Assembly: GCF_018987265.1 (NCBI RefSeq)
Contig: NZ_CP076853.1
Location: forward strand, 2,170,001 to 2,234,000
DNA from: Rhizobium sp. WYJ-E13
GTDB lineage: Bacteria; Pseudomonadota; Alphaproteobacteria; Rhizobiales; Rhizobiaceae
Length of the DNA stretch: 64,000 nucleotides
Direction: 5' to 3'
In this document: in pieces, positions 9,092 through 16,925 of the stretch
Position numbering within the stretch: position 1 is the first letter of the stretch
How the letters are laid out: each line of letters opens with the position of its first letter
Notes under the pieces: model-generated
Database searches by the model: none
Told to the model about the DNA's origin: nothing
The model's input: the letters and a program-made list of their open reading frames with translations, nothing else
Made by a program: the position numbers and the translations under genes

Positions 9092-9229
9092 TGCAGCCGC
9101 ATCGCCAACGCCTATACCAAAGGGATCAGCCTGCATGTCATCGATACGGTCGGCGTCATGCATGCCATGATCCTGCGCATGCAGGCCATGCTGCTGCCGG
9201 TGCAGACGCTGGTGCTGACGGGGTATTGA
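9092..9229 (+). pseudogene. Relic: C-terminal end of an HlyD-type gene
   Basis: Read from 9092 to the TGA at 9227-9229, the frame gives IANAYT, then LHVIDTVG, HAMILRMQ and LLPVQTLVL. These match in order the last residues of the HlyD-family protein ending at 4333, with the linker between IANAYT and LHVIDTVG shortened by about 15 residues. There is no start codon or upstream HlyD sequence, so this is a decayed paralogue end. The intact gene and this relic flank the Lrp/ABC/methyltransferase block in the same orientation. Confidence 0.85.
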
Positions 9230-9287
9230 GCGAAGCGGTAGGGTGCCGCAGTTTGATAACGGCACCCCATTGGACTATCTTGGACGC

Positions 9288-9506
9288 ATGACGCATTTTG
9301 GAAACCAGATCGTTCCTGCCGAATTCCCCGAGCTGAAGATGCTCGCGTGGAACCGGAATCCTGCGCGTCCCATTGCCGCCGACGAAGCCTTTGCCTTGTA
9401 CGAGCGGAACTGGCGCTTCGTCGATCGTGAGAACCTGACCTCTCGTGAAAAGCTCCTGATCGAGGAGCTCACCGAAGAGTATGGTCACGGCCTCATGCTG
9501 GTTTAA
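9288..9506 (+). CDS. Small hypothetical protein
   Basis: A 72-residue acidic protein starting MTHFGNQIVPAEFPELKML; the frame is open upstream to 9243. It has no membrane segment or recognised domain. The coherent charged composition (SREKLLIEELTEEYGHG) suggests a real small gene, but no strong ribosome binding site is visible. Confidence 0.5.
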   Translation: MTHFGNQIVPAEFPELKMLAWNRNPARPIAADEAFALYERNWRFVDRENLTSREKLLIEELTEEYGHGLMLV

Positions 9507-9597
9507 CAGATTTACCGATGCTTCCGACGACGCGACCTTGCGCGATACCACCCGCGCCGCCACCTATGCAGTGTAAGACCGCCTCATAGAGACAGGC

Positions 9598-9870
9598 ATG
9601 AACCCCGCAGACGACTTCACCGGTGCCCTCGCCCTTATCCCCGAGGGCTACAGCGAAGGCAGTTTCGAGGCCGGCCGCTGGGGCGCCACGGTCAAGCGAT
9701 CCCCCGACGGCAAGCGCATCTGGCTCTATGCCGAAGATCTCTCCGGCACCGATATCGTCAGCTTCAACCTCTATCTCCTGGAGGCAAGCGGCAGCACGCT
9801 GAAACCCTGCGAAATGTCGTCCGCGAAAGTCATCGCCTTCGTGCTCGGTTACCGCCCCGACCCGCATTAG
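9598..9870 (+). CDS. Hypothetical protein
   Basis: A 90-residue protein with alternating beta-like stretches (GSFEAGRWGATVKRSPDGKR, then IWLYAEDLSGTD). No family is recognised. The stop region overlaps by four bases the 3' end of the LysR gene on the other strand, so the two are convergent. Confidence 0.6.
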   Translation: MNPADDFTGALALIPEGYSEGSFEAGRWGATVKRSPDGKRIWLYAEDLSGTDIVSFNLYLLEASGSTLKPCEMSSAKVIAFVLGYRPDPH

Positions 9871-10796
9871 CCGATACTGCCGGCAAAACGCTCAGGCCAC
9901 CGCTGACGCTGAAAAGCCTCGATGACGAAATCGATGAATACCCGCGTCTTCAAGGGCAGCAGCCTTTTGTTGGCGTAGTAGATCGAGATCGGCCCGATAT
10001 CGACATACCAGGAGGGCACGAGCCGGATCAGCTCGCCGCTGTCGAGATAGGCAAGCGCATCCGGCTTCGAGATCAGCGTAACGCCGAGCCCGAGAAGGGC
10101 GGCACCGCGCATGGCGGCGGGATCGTTGACGACGATCTTTGGCGCGAGATCGACCAGCTGTTCCACTCCCGCTGCGTTACGCATCTGCCGTTGCGGAATG
10201 CGCCCGGTATTGATCGATTTCATGACGATGCCGTCCATCCCCGCAAGCCCGGCCGGATCGATCGGCGGCACACGGCCCTGCATATAGGCTGGTGATGCCA
10301 CCGCCACGAGATGGGCTGGCGCAAGAGGCCGCGCCACTAGGCCCGAGGCGAGCTCGAAGCCTCCGCCGATTGCCGCATCGTAACCCTCCGCGATCAGATC
10401 CACCTGCCGGTTCTCGAACATCCATTCCGGCTGCACCAGCGGATAGCGTTTCATGAAATCAGGCAGCATCGGCAGGATATAGCCCGTGCCCAAACCCGGC
10501 GGCAGGCTGACCTTCAGCACGCCTGCCGGCTCCGCATGCTCGTTGGAGATCTCGGCAATCGCCCCCTGCAGCCCCTCGAGATGATCGCGCACGGAGAGAA
10601 GAAAGCGCTCGCCTGCCTCCGTCAGCGTCAGGCTGCGCGTGCTGCGGTGAAAGAGCCGGAGTTTCAAATTGGCCTCGAGCGCCGCCACATTGCGGCTGAC
10701 CGCCGCCGGTGTCAGACCGAGGCGTCTGGCCGCCGCCGAAAAGCCGCCAAGCTCGGCGCTCCGCACAAAGGATTCCAGATTTGCCAAACTCTCCAT
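9867..10796 (-). CDS. LysR-family transcriptional regulator
   Basis: Regulator of 309 residues. The N-terminal winged helix reads LESFVRSAELGGFSAAARRL then VSRNVAALEANLKLRLFHRS; the C-terminal part is a substrate-binding-like effector domain (LKVSLPPGLG, LVARPLAPAHLVAVASPAY). It belongs to the CrgA/AaeR-like group often paired with oxidoreductases. It is divergent from the reductase gene at 10919; the ~120-base gap should hold the shared operator, and the reductase is the likely target. Confidence 0.93.
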   Translation of the reverse strand: MESLANLESFVRSAELGGFSAAARRLGLTPAAVSRNVAALEANLKLRLFHRSTRSLTLTEAGERFLLSVRDHLEGLQGAIAEISNEHAEPAGVLKVSLPPGLGTGYILPMLPDFMKRYPLVQPEWMFENRQVDLIAEGYDAAIGGGFELASGLVARPLAPAHLVAVASPAYMQGRVPPIDPAGLAGMDGIVMKSINTGRIPQRQMRNAAGVEQLVDLAPKIVVNDPAAMRGAALLGLGVTLISKPDALAYLDSGELIRLVPSWYVDIGPISIYYANKRLLPLKTRVFIDFVIEAFQRQRWPERFAGSIG

Positions 10797-10918
10797 TGCC
10801 GATCACCTTCAAGGAAAACTTGAAACTGATACCACCCACTCCCCTCTAATAAAACATGAATGACATCGCGATAATGCCTTCATCGAAACGAACACGACAT
10901 GCAGAAAGGAAACTTGCC

Positions 10919-11518
10919 ATGTCCATCGGTATCATCGGCGCCGGCAATATCGGCGCAGCCTTCGCCCGCGCTCTCGCCCGCAACGGTATCGCCGCCACCA
11001 TAGCCAACAGCCGCGGCCCTGAAACGCTCGCCGAACTCACCGCCGAGCTCGCCCCCCATATCACCGCGGGCACCATCGAGGAGGCGGCAAAGGCCGATAT
11101 CGTCCTCATCGCCGTGCCCTGGTCGAAACTGCCGGCAGCACTGTCCGGCCTGCCGGACTGGGCCGGCCGCATCGTCATCGACGCCAATAACCCGATCGAA
11201 GGCCCCCTCTTCAAGCCGGCCGAGCTCGGCGGCCGCCTGTCGAGCGAAATCGTCGCCGGCCTGGTGCCCGGCGCCCGCCTCGTCAAAGCCTTCAATCACC
11301 TCTTCGCCAATCTCGTCTCCGCCGACCCCAGGGCCGAAGGCGGCAACCGAGTGCTGTTCTATTCCGGAGACGATGCGCAGGCGAAAGCTGAAGTTGCTGA
11401 CATCATCACGCGCCTCGGCTTTGCCGGCGTCGACCTCGGCCCGCTCAAAATCGGCGCCAGCCTGACGCAATTCCCCGGCGGCCCGCTGCCGGCCCTCAAC
11501 CTCGTCAAGTTCGGCTGA
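10919..11518 (+). CDS. NADPH-dependent F420-reductase-like oxidoreductase
   Basis: A 199-residue NAD(P)-binding protein. The N terminus MSIGIIGAGNIGAAFARAL carries GxGxxG, followed by the NSRGPETLAEL phosphate-binding loop. It resembles the F420-dependent NADP oxidoreductase fold and bacterial homologues that probably use other electron carriers. The ATG at 10919 is preceded by AAAGGAAA at good spacing. It is divergent from the LysR regulator and 11 bases ahead of the next gene, so the two downstream genes form an operon. Confidence 0.88.
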   Translation: MSIGIIGAGNIGAAFARALARNGIAATIANSRGPETLAELTAELAPHITAGTIEEAAKADIVLIAVPWSKLPAALSGLPDWAGRIVIDANNPIEGPLFKPAELGGRLSSEIVAGLVPGARLVKAFNHLFANLVSADPRAEGGNRVLFYSGDDAQAKAEVADIITRLGFAGVDLGPLKIGASLTQFPGGPLPALNLVKFG

Positions 11519-11529
11519 GAGAGGTTGAT

Positions 11530-11913
11530 ATGTCACCGCTCGAAACCGCAAGGATCTTCTTCGCCCATTGGAGCGCCAGCCGCATCGAGGAGGCGCTCGC
11601 CATGCTTGCCGAAGAGGTGCTCTACGACAACGTGCCCCTGCCCGACATCGTGGGCCGCGAAAACGTCCGTAAATTCCACGCCGATTTCGGCACCGGCTCC
11701 GCCTTCAAGGTGGACTGGCAGGTCACGGCAATCGCCGCCTCCGGCAACGTGGTGCTGAACGAGCGCATTGATATCTTCACCCATGAAAGCGGCAGCCAGA
11801 TCACCCTGCCGGTCATGGGCACGCTGACGGTGGAAAACGGCAGGATCACCGTTTGGCGCGACTATTTCGATCTGGGGAGTTTTGAACGGCAGCTGGCCGC
11901 GATAAAGCGGTAG
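11530..11913 (+). CDS. NTF2/SnoaL-like protein, limonene-1,2-epoxide-hydrolase type
   Basis: A 127-residue cone-fold protein. The order of ARIFFAHW, the Asn/Pro-rich YDNVPLPDIVGRENV segment, NERIDIF and the C-terminal ENGRITVWRDYFD resembles the limonene-1,2-epoxide hydrolase group, where Asp-Arg-Asp residues act on the epoxide. Activity cannot be confirmed here. It is likely co-transcribed with the reductase gene just upstream. Confidence 0.75.
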   Translation: MSPLETARIFFAHWSASRIEEALAMLAEEVLYDNVPLPDIVGRENVRKFHADFGTGSAFKVDWQVTAIAASGNVVLNERIDIFTHESGSQITLPVMGTLTVENGRITVWRDYFDLGSFERQLAAIKR

Positions 11914-11950
11914 CAACTCAAAGCCCGGTCGCATCAGCGGCCGGTGCCGC

Positions 11951-12574
11951 TCACTGCTGCTGAAACGCCAGCCGAACGCCGAGCGCCATGTAGATCGAGC
12001 CGATGACCTTGCCCTGCCAGCGGCCAATCGTCCGGTTCCTGTTGAGCCAGCCGCGCACCGAACCGGCGCCGATCGCGAGCGCCGATGTCACGCAGATGCT
12101 GAGCGTCACGAAGATGATGCCGAGCAGCGCGAATTGCCCGATCACCGAACCGCTTTCGGGATGGATGAATTGCGGCAGGAAGGCGAGGAAGAACAGCGCC
12201 GTCTTCGGGTTCAGGATTTCCGTGAAGACTCCCTGCCGGAAAGCCTTGCCGGGGCTGATCTCCGGGGCGGCCGCCAAGTCGAGATTGCCGGATTTTTCGA
12301 TGAAGGACCGGTATCCAAGATAGATGAGGTAGGCCACACCGATATATTTGACCACTTCGAAGGCGAGCGCCGAGGTCGCAAGCAGGGCCGAAAGGCCAAA
12401 GGTCGCCATGGTGGAATGGATGAGATCGCCGACCCCAATGCCAAGCCCCGTTGCAATGCCGGCCCGCCTGCCGCCGCTGACCGATCGGGCGAGAACCAGC
12501 AGTGTTGCTGGCCCGGGAATTACCATCAGCCCGAGCACGACAAGAACGTAGGTCGTCAAAACAGCGATGCTCAT
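11951..12574 (-). CDS. LysE-family amino-acid/metabolite exporter
   Basis: Membrane protein of 207 residues with five to six hydrophobic helices. The family signature PGPATLLVLARSVSGGRRAG lies at residues 20-39, followed by GLGIGVGDLIHS and a typical FLNPKT-like segment (EILNPKTALFFLAFLPQF). LysE/RhtB exporters expel amino acids or homoserine lactones; the substrate is unknown here. It is convergent with the preceding gene. Confidence 0.92.
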   Translation of the reverse strand: MSIAVLTTYVLVVLGLMVIPGPATLLVLARSVSGGRRAGIATGLGIGVGDLIHSTMATFGLSALLATSALAFEVVKYIGVAYLIYLGYRSFIEKSGNLDLAAAPEISPGKAFRQGVFTEILNPKTALFFLAFLPQFIHPESGSVIGQFALLGIIFVTLSICVTSALAIGAGSVRGWLNRNRTIGRWQGKVIGSIYMALGVRLAFQQQ

Positions 12575-12796
12575 CTTCGATTTCCGTTGCTTGAAATGTC
12601 CGCCTTCAAATTAACGGCTTCTGGCGTCTGCGCAATATTCGAAAAGTTTATGCCGCGACAGCTGCCCGGATCCCCATCCCGCGAAAAACGCCTTGCGCGG
12701 CGCAGCGAATAAGCGCAGGATTCCAATTGCTGGCAGCCACTTCAAGGGCGCTGCCGGTTCGGGCGTTAGCCCTGGCCCCAACGAAAGGAGGACGCG

Positions 12797-13126
12797 ATGT
12801 CTTCCGATTTTTATCCGCCAAGCCTGTCGCGCAATCTCATCCGGACCGGCGCATTCGGTTACCGTGAGAATGTGGCGCTCGGCATTCTCGATCGTGCCGA
12901 AGCCGCTGGGCGGCAGGGCGATCGTTTTGAAGCCGCAGAAAGTTTCGTGGCTTTTCCCAATTTCAGCCATGGGCCGGAGACCGGCCGGAGAACAAGCACG
13001 CTGCGCATCCATTCCCTGGGGCATTCCCCAGAACAATCCCAAGCGCAACCCCAAGGCCAATCGCGCCTTTCCACTTTGGCAGCCTCTCTGGACGAGCATT
13101 CCGGCATCGGACGGCAGCCCCTTTGA
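12797..13126 (+). CDS. Hypothetical protein with a strong ribosome binding site
   Basis: A 109-residue frame starting MSSDFYPPSLSRNL with a consensus AAAGGAGG eight bases ahead of the ATG. Residues 1-60 look protein-like (charged and amphipathic); the remainder is Gln/Ser-rich and may be out of frame. No family is recognised. It is the first of four small genes on this strand. Confidence 0.45.
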   Translation: MSSDFYPPSLSRNLIRTGAFGYRENVALGILDRAEAAGRQGDRFEAAESFVAFPNFSHGPETGRRTSTLRIHSLGHSPEQSQAQPQGQSRLSTLAASLDEHSGIGRQPL

Positions 13127-13197
13127 TGCCGCGCCGGCCAGCCGTCGGCGGGCCGCAATACCTGATCTGTCCCGCATCGTCACACCAGGAGGAAACC

Positions 13198-13338
13198 ATG
13201 GCGAAAGGCCAAGTGCGCAGCAACAAAGAAACCCGCAAGCCGAAGAAAGACCGCTCTGCCGCATCCTCGGCAACGCCTGCGCCCGGCACGCAGGTCAAGA
13301 TGGCAGGCAGCAATACGGGCAGCGACAAGAAGAAATAA
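13198..13338 (+). CDS. Very small Lys-rich protein
   Basis: A 46-residue, strongly basic protein (MAKGQVRSNKETRKPKKDRS, ending SDKKK). The ATG at 13198 has a consensus AGGAGG. The composition suggests nucleic-acid or ribosome binding, but nothing more can be read. I regard it as real because of the ribosome binding site. Confidence 0.7.
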   Translation: MAKGQVRSNKETRKPKKDRSAASSATPAPGTQVKMAGSNTGSDKKK

Positions 13339-13404
13339 CGCCCGAGCCCAATCCGGCGCGGCGGCCTTCCGGCCGTCCCGCCCATCATCCAAGAGGACAG
13401 CAAT

Positions 13405-13587
13405 ATGACCACCAAAAAGCGCGCAGCCGAAAATCTCTTCCGCGCGCCACAGCCCGAAAAAGACTCCGATGCCGAAAAGCTTCAGGATGTTCGCAAGCGG
13501 CTGCGCTTGAGACAGCGCGAAATCAGGCAGGACGAACGCAGCGAGCGCCAGAAAACGAGAGTGACATTACCCGCCGTTTCATCCTGA
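13405..13587 (+). CDS. Small highly charged hypothetical protein
   Basis: A 60-residue protein rich in Arg, Lys, Glu and Asp (QDVRKRLRLRQREIRQDERS), probably one long helix. A GAGGA sequence lies upstream of the ATG at 13405. It sits between two other small genes on the same strand. Function unknown. Confidence 0.5.
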   Translation: MTTKKRAAENLFRAPQPEKDSDAEKLQDVRKRLRLRQREIRQDERSERQKTRVTLPAVSS

Positions 13588-13693
13588 AACCGCCGGCCCC
13601 GGAAAACCTGGAAGAACTGGAAAATCCGGAAGAGCCGCAATACTCCGACACCCGAATGGCTCGGCCATATCAGGAACGAGCAAGGACCATCAC

Positions 13694-13939
13694 GTGGCAG
13701 AATTCAATTATACGATCGAAGCCGGGCTCTACACCGGCAAGACATTGCGCAGCTCCCGCGGCCCCCGCTACAGGCGCTTCGAAACCGCCGCGGAAGCACT
13801 GCGTTTTGCCATGGAAGAGATGCCCGGCTCGCAATTGCGCGGCTGCGTGCTGGAGGTGAACGAAGCCCGCTTCGACGAAAGGCAGATCCGCGTGCTCTAC
13901 GATGCACCTGCCTATCCGCTCTCGCGCAGAGAGAAGTGA
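13694..13939 (+). CDS. Small conserved-looking hypothetical protein
   Basis: An 81-residue protein starting at a GTG (MAEFNYTIEAGLYTGKTLRS). It has a compact alpha/beta pattern with FETAAEALRFAMEEMPG in the middle. No named domain is recognised. The start lies within a few bases of where a Shine-Dalgarno-like GAGCAAGGA ends, which supports it. Confidence 0.6.
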   Translation: MAEFNYTIEAGLYTGKTLRSSRGPRYRRFETAAEALRFAMEEMPGSQLRGCVLEVNEARFDERQIRVLYDAPAYPLSRREK

Positions 13940-13994
13940 CGGACGCCTCCTCCGCGGTCATTTGAGTGCTGCGTCATGAAAACACGGAGGCAGG

Positions 13995-14894
13995 ATGACG
14001 ATTTTCTCCGTCCGCCACATCACATCCTACCATTACAAACGGCCGGTGCATTTCGGCCAGCACCGGCTGATGTTCCGCCCCCGCGACAGTTTCGACCAGA
14101 CGCTTTTGAACTGCAGCCTCGATGTCTTTCCCAAGCCGGAATCCGTCCGCTGGATTCACGATGTCTTCGGCAATTGCATCGCGCTGGTCGATATAACGGC
14201 CGCCTCCGCCGAACTGCGCTTTGAAACCGTCATCCGTCTCAACCATACTGCGCAGGTGCCGCTCGATCTGGAGATCGACCGCCAGGCGCTCAGCTTTCCC
14301 TTCACCTATGACGAGGACGAGGCGGTCGATCTCGAGCGCACCATCGACAGGCACTATCCCGATCCCGCAGACGAGGTCGGCAGATGGGCGCGGCAATTCG
14401 TGCCGCTTGTTCGGCAGCCGCGCACCGGCCATATCCTGATGACGCTCTGTTATGCGATCCATGAGAGCTTCAGCTATGTCAGGCGCTTCGAGCACGGCAC
14501 GCAGGCGCCCCGCGAGACATTGCTGCTGCGCAGCGGCACCTGCCGCGATTTCGCGCTGCTGATGATGGAGGCGACCCGTTCGCTCGGCTTCGCCGCCCGC
14601 TTCGTCACCGGCTACGTCTATGTGCCCGATCGCGACGGCTCCGTCACGCTCGGCGGCGGCTCGACCCATGCCTGGTGCCAGGTCTACCTGCCGGGTGCGG
14701 GCTGGGTGGAATTCGACCCCACCAATGGCATCGTCGGAAACCGCGACCTGATCCGCGTCGGCGTCGCCCGCGACCCGCGCCAGGCCGTGCCGCTCTGCGG
14801 CAGCTATGACGGCGGAGCGCACGATTTCGACAATATGCGTGTGCAGGTCAACGTCACCATGGAACGGGATTTCGATGCCGCAAGCGGCAGGTGA
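13995..14894 (+). CDS. Transglutaminase-like protein (first of a pair)
   Basis: A 299-residue protein with a bacterial transglutaminase-like N-terminal region (FSVRHITSYHYKRPVHFGQH) and a transglutaminase core. The catalytic Cys is in RSGTCRDFALLMME, the His in GSTHAWCQVYLPG and the Asp in WVEFDPTNG. Such COG1305 proteins are cytoplasmic papain-fold enzymes, probably proteases or amidases rather than cross-linkers. The ATG is preceded by GGAGGCAGG. A second, divergent copy follows 67 bases downstream. Confidence 0.9.
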   Translation: MTIFSVRHITSYHYKRPVHFGQHRLMFRPRDSFDQTLLNCSLDVFPKPESVRWIHDVFGNCIALVDITAASAELRFETVIRLNHTAQVPLDLEIDRQALSFPFTYDEDEAVDLERTIDRHYPDPADEVGRWARQFVPLVRQPRTGHILMTLCYAIHESFSYVRRFEHGTQAPRETLLLRSGTCRDFALLMMEATRSLGFAARFVTGYVYVPDRDGSVTLGGGSTHAWCQVYLPGAGWVEFDPTNGIVGNRDLIRVGVARDPRQAVPLCGSYDGGAHDFDNMRVQVNVTMERDFDAASGR

Positions 14895-14961
14895 CGGAAC
14901 ACCTGGCCCGCTTGTGCATTCGCCTGCAGGACGTTCATTTGATCGAAGGGACACGACTTCC

Positions 14962-15771
14962 ATGAAGATCCGCGCAGGCTTTCACATCGGCTATGAATGC
15001 GAACACGAAACGCCCATGCTGCTGGTCCTCGACATCCACCCGTCCCGCCGCGTCGATCTCCTGACGGAACAGGTCCTCGGTTTCGACCGGCCGATCGAGG
15101 CCTGGTCCTATGTGGACGGCTTCGGCAATGCCTGCAGCCGCATCACAGCGCCGCCGGGTCTCACCACCATTTCCACCGAATTCGAAATCTACGACAGCGG
15201 CCTGCCCGATCCCGTGCCCGAGGGCGCCATGCAGCACGATATCGATGATCTCCCTGATGATGTGCTCGTCTACCTGCTCGGCAGCCGTTACTGCGATACC
15301 GACCGCCTTGCCGACTTCGCCTGGAAGACCTTCTTCGGCATACCGCCCGGCTGGCCGCGCGTCCAGGCAATCCTCGATTTCACCCATAACCGCATCGCCT
15401 TCGATTACCAGAAGGCCGATCCGCTGCGAACCGCCTTCGGCGGCTTCACCGACCGGTCAGGCGTGTGCCGCGACTTCGCCCATCTCGCCATCACGCTCTG
15501 CCGCTGCATGAACATCCCGGCACGCTACTGCACCGGCTATCTCGGCGATATCGGCGTGCCCGTCGACCCGAACCCGATGGATTTCAGCGCCTGGTTCGAG
15601 GTCTATCTGAGCGGCCGCTGGTACACACTCGACGCCCGCCACAACACGCCCCGCATCGGCCGCATCCTGATCGCCACCGGGCGCGACGCCACCGACGTCG
15701 CCATGTCGACGGCTTTCGGCCCTGCGGTGCTCAAACGCTTCGAGGTGATCACCGAGGAGATTCCGGTGTGA
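14962..15771 (+). CDS. Transglutaminase-like protein (second of a pair)
   Basis: A 269-residue protein of the same superfamily but a different subgroup. The N-terminal domain starts MKIRAGFHIGYECEHETPML; the catalytic Cys is in RSGVCRDFAHLAITL, the His equivalent lies near FSAWFEVYLSGRWYTLDARHN, where Asp-Ala-Arg-His stands in for the usual His-Asp order. The position expected for the catalytic His (as in THAW) is occupied by SAWF, so the active site may be altered. In an operon with the preceding gene. Confidence 0.85.
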   Translation: MKIRAGFHIGYECEHETPMLLVLDIHPSRRVDLLTEQVLGFDRPIEAWSYVDGFGNACSRITAPPGLTTISTEFEIYDSGLPDPVPEGAMQHDIDDLPDDVLVYLLGSRYCDTDRLADFAWKTFFGIPPGWPRVQAILDFTHNRIAFDYQKADPLRTAFGGFTDRSGVCRDFAHLAITLCRCMNIPARYCTGYLGDIGVPVDPNPMDFSAWFEVYLSGRWYTLDARHNTPRIGRILIATGRDATDVAMSTAFGPAVLKRFEVITEEIPV

Positions 15772-15793
15772 TGTGACGGGGGAAATGAACGCC

Positions 15794-16078
15794 TTATTCA
15801 AAGAGTTCGGCGTGGGTACCGGCACTAACGAACACGACCAGATTCCTCTTGTCGTCTATGGAGTAGATGAGCAGAAAGTCACCACCGATGTGACATTCTC
15901 GATGATCTTTCCAGTCACCCGTCAGCTCGTGATCTTTCAGCTCGGCCGGCAGAGGACCTTCATTGTCGACGATCAAACCGACGACCTTCTTCAGTGCGAC
16001 CATGTCATAGCGGCCGGCCCCCGAAAGGCGCTCCCAATCTTTCTGAAATTGTTTGGTATGGCTTGATTGCCGCGGCAA
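15794..16078 (-). CDS. RelE/YafQ-family toxin
   Basis: An mRNA-interferase-type toxin of 94 residues when started at the TTG at 16078 (LPRQSSHTKQFQKDWERLSG). The core DHELTGDWKDHRECHIGGDF with LLIYSIDD matches the YafQ pattern, including the conserved His and the HxxxxGD strand. The frame is open further to 16144, overlapping the antitoxin gene, but family length favours 16078. It is the second gene of a two-gene module with the RelB/DinJ-like antitoxin. A perfect hairpin lies just upstream of this start. Confidence 0.88.
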   Translation of the reverse strand: MPRQSSHTKQFQKDWERLSGAGRYDMVALKKVVGLIVDNEGPLPAELKDHELTGDWKDHRECHIGGDFLLIYSIDDKRNLVVFVSAGTHAELFE

Positions 16079-16079
16079 C

Positions 16080-16106
16080 GAAGCCCGCTTGGTGGAAGCG
16101 GGCTTC
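16080..16106 (-). promoter_or_regulatory. Perfect 11-bp hairpin between antitoxin and toxin
   Basis: GAAGCCCGCTT at 16080-16090 and AAGCGGGCTTC at 16096-16106 are perfect inverted repeats with a five-base loop. The hairpin lies between the antitoxin stop and the most probable toxin start. No T-run follows on the minus strand. It may lower toxin expression by partial termination or by occluding the start; this is inference. Confidence 0.6.
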
Positions 16107-16118
16107 GCTCGGTTTCTG

Positions 16119-16400
16119 TCACTTGGCAAGCGTGTTGCCCTCAAGTGACTTGATCAGCTCTTCGGCAGTGTCGAAATGCTTGCCATGATCCGCCTTGATC
16201 GCTCTTGCTTCTTCCATCGCAGCGATCGTCCTGGCGTTCGGTCGAGTGAGTTCGACGGGAAGAGCCTTATCTCGGGCGATTCTGGTCAAAACGATGCGGA
16301 TAATGTCCGAGGTGGTCAATCCAAGGCTATCGAGTACCAAGGCGGCATCATCCTTCACCGAAGAGTCGATGCGGGCACGCACATAGGCATTTGCAGCCAT
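16119..16400 (-). CDS. RelB/DinJ-family antitoxin
   Basis: A 93-residue protein with a ribbon-helix-helix N terminus (AYVRARIDSSVKDDAALVLD, then LGLTTSDIIRIVLTRIARD), the classic RelB/DinJ pattern. The C-terminal half is the toxin-binding region. A consensus AGGAGG precedes the ATG. Antitoxin first, toxin second, as expected. RHH antitoxins repress their own promoter. Confidence 0.9.
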   Translation of the reverse strand: MAANAYVRARIDSSVKDDAALVLDSLGLTTSDIIRIVLTRIARDKALPVELTRPNARTIAAMEEARAIKADHGKHFDTAEELIKSLEGNTLAK

Positions 16401-16483
16401 CTTCAGCCTCCTTGTTGAGTTCGATATTTATGTAGCCCAATTGAGCAACACCTTCAAGAAACGTTCCCTATCAGCGTCTTGCT

Positions 16484-16678
16484 TCAAAACGCCCTTGGGA
16501 GACCCGCCTGCTTCAGCGTCTCATTGGCAGTATGGCGGGATTTGACACCATGATCGACCGTGAAATGGCGATTTGAAATCGGACTGAACCAGATTTCATG
16601 GTCGCCCTTTCCCGGCCGAACATATTTGCAGCCGGCTTTCGACAGTAACTCTTTAAGTTCCTTGAGATAGCCGGCCAT
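16484..16678 (-). CDS. HicA-family toxin
   Basis: A 64-residue protein with the dsRBD-like HicA fold. The conserved GDHEIWF segment holds the catalytic His, followed by the strand of NRHFTVDHG and VKSRHTANETLKQAGL. HicA toxins are mRNA interferases. It starts five bases after the DUF1902/HicB-like gene on the same strand, giving a complete module directly upstream of the RelBE-like pair. Confidence 0.9.
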   Translation of the reverse strand: MAGYLKELKELLSKAGCKYVRPGKGDHEIWFSPISNRHFTVDHGVKSRHTANETLKQAGLPRAF

Positions 16679-16682
16679 GCAG

Positions 16683-16925
16683 TCAGTAGGTGGGATTGGG
16701 GATACGAACGAGCTGCTCGGCCATGATATGAACAGGGATTTCCGGCAGGTCGGACGTAAATCCGTTCAGCTCGAAAAGATCCGTTATGGCAGCGATGACC
16801 TTGGGCTCAAGAGCTTCCAGAGTATCGGCCTCAACGGCCAGCCCATCGATGTCGCTGCTGCTGGCGACCCATACGGCAGCCTCTTCATCCCACTCCGCGC
16901 GCACAACGATCGATACGTGCTTCAT
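16683..16925 (-). CDS. DUF1902/HicB-like antitoxin
   Basis: An 80-residue protein starting MKHVSIVVRAEWDEEAAVWV; the beta-sheet core and SSDIDGLAVEADTLEALEPK are typical of HicB-like partial RNase H folds (DUF1902). There is no C-terminal DNA-binding domain, so autorepression may need the complex. The frame is open upstream to 17009, but the ATG at 16925 matches the family start. Confidence 0.85.
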   Translation of the reverse strand: MKHVSIVVRAEWDEEAAVWVASSSDIDGLAVEADTLEALEPKVIAAITDLFELNGFTSDLPEIPVHIMAEQLVRIPNPTY

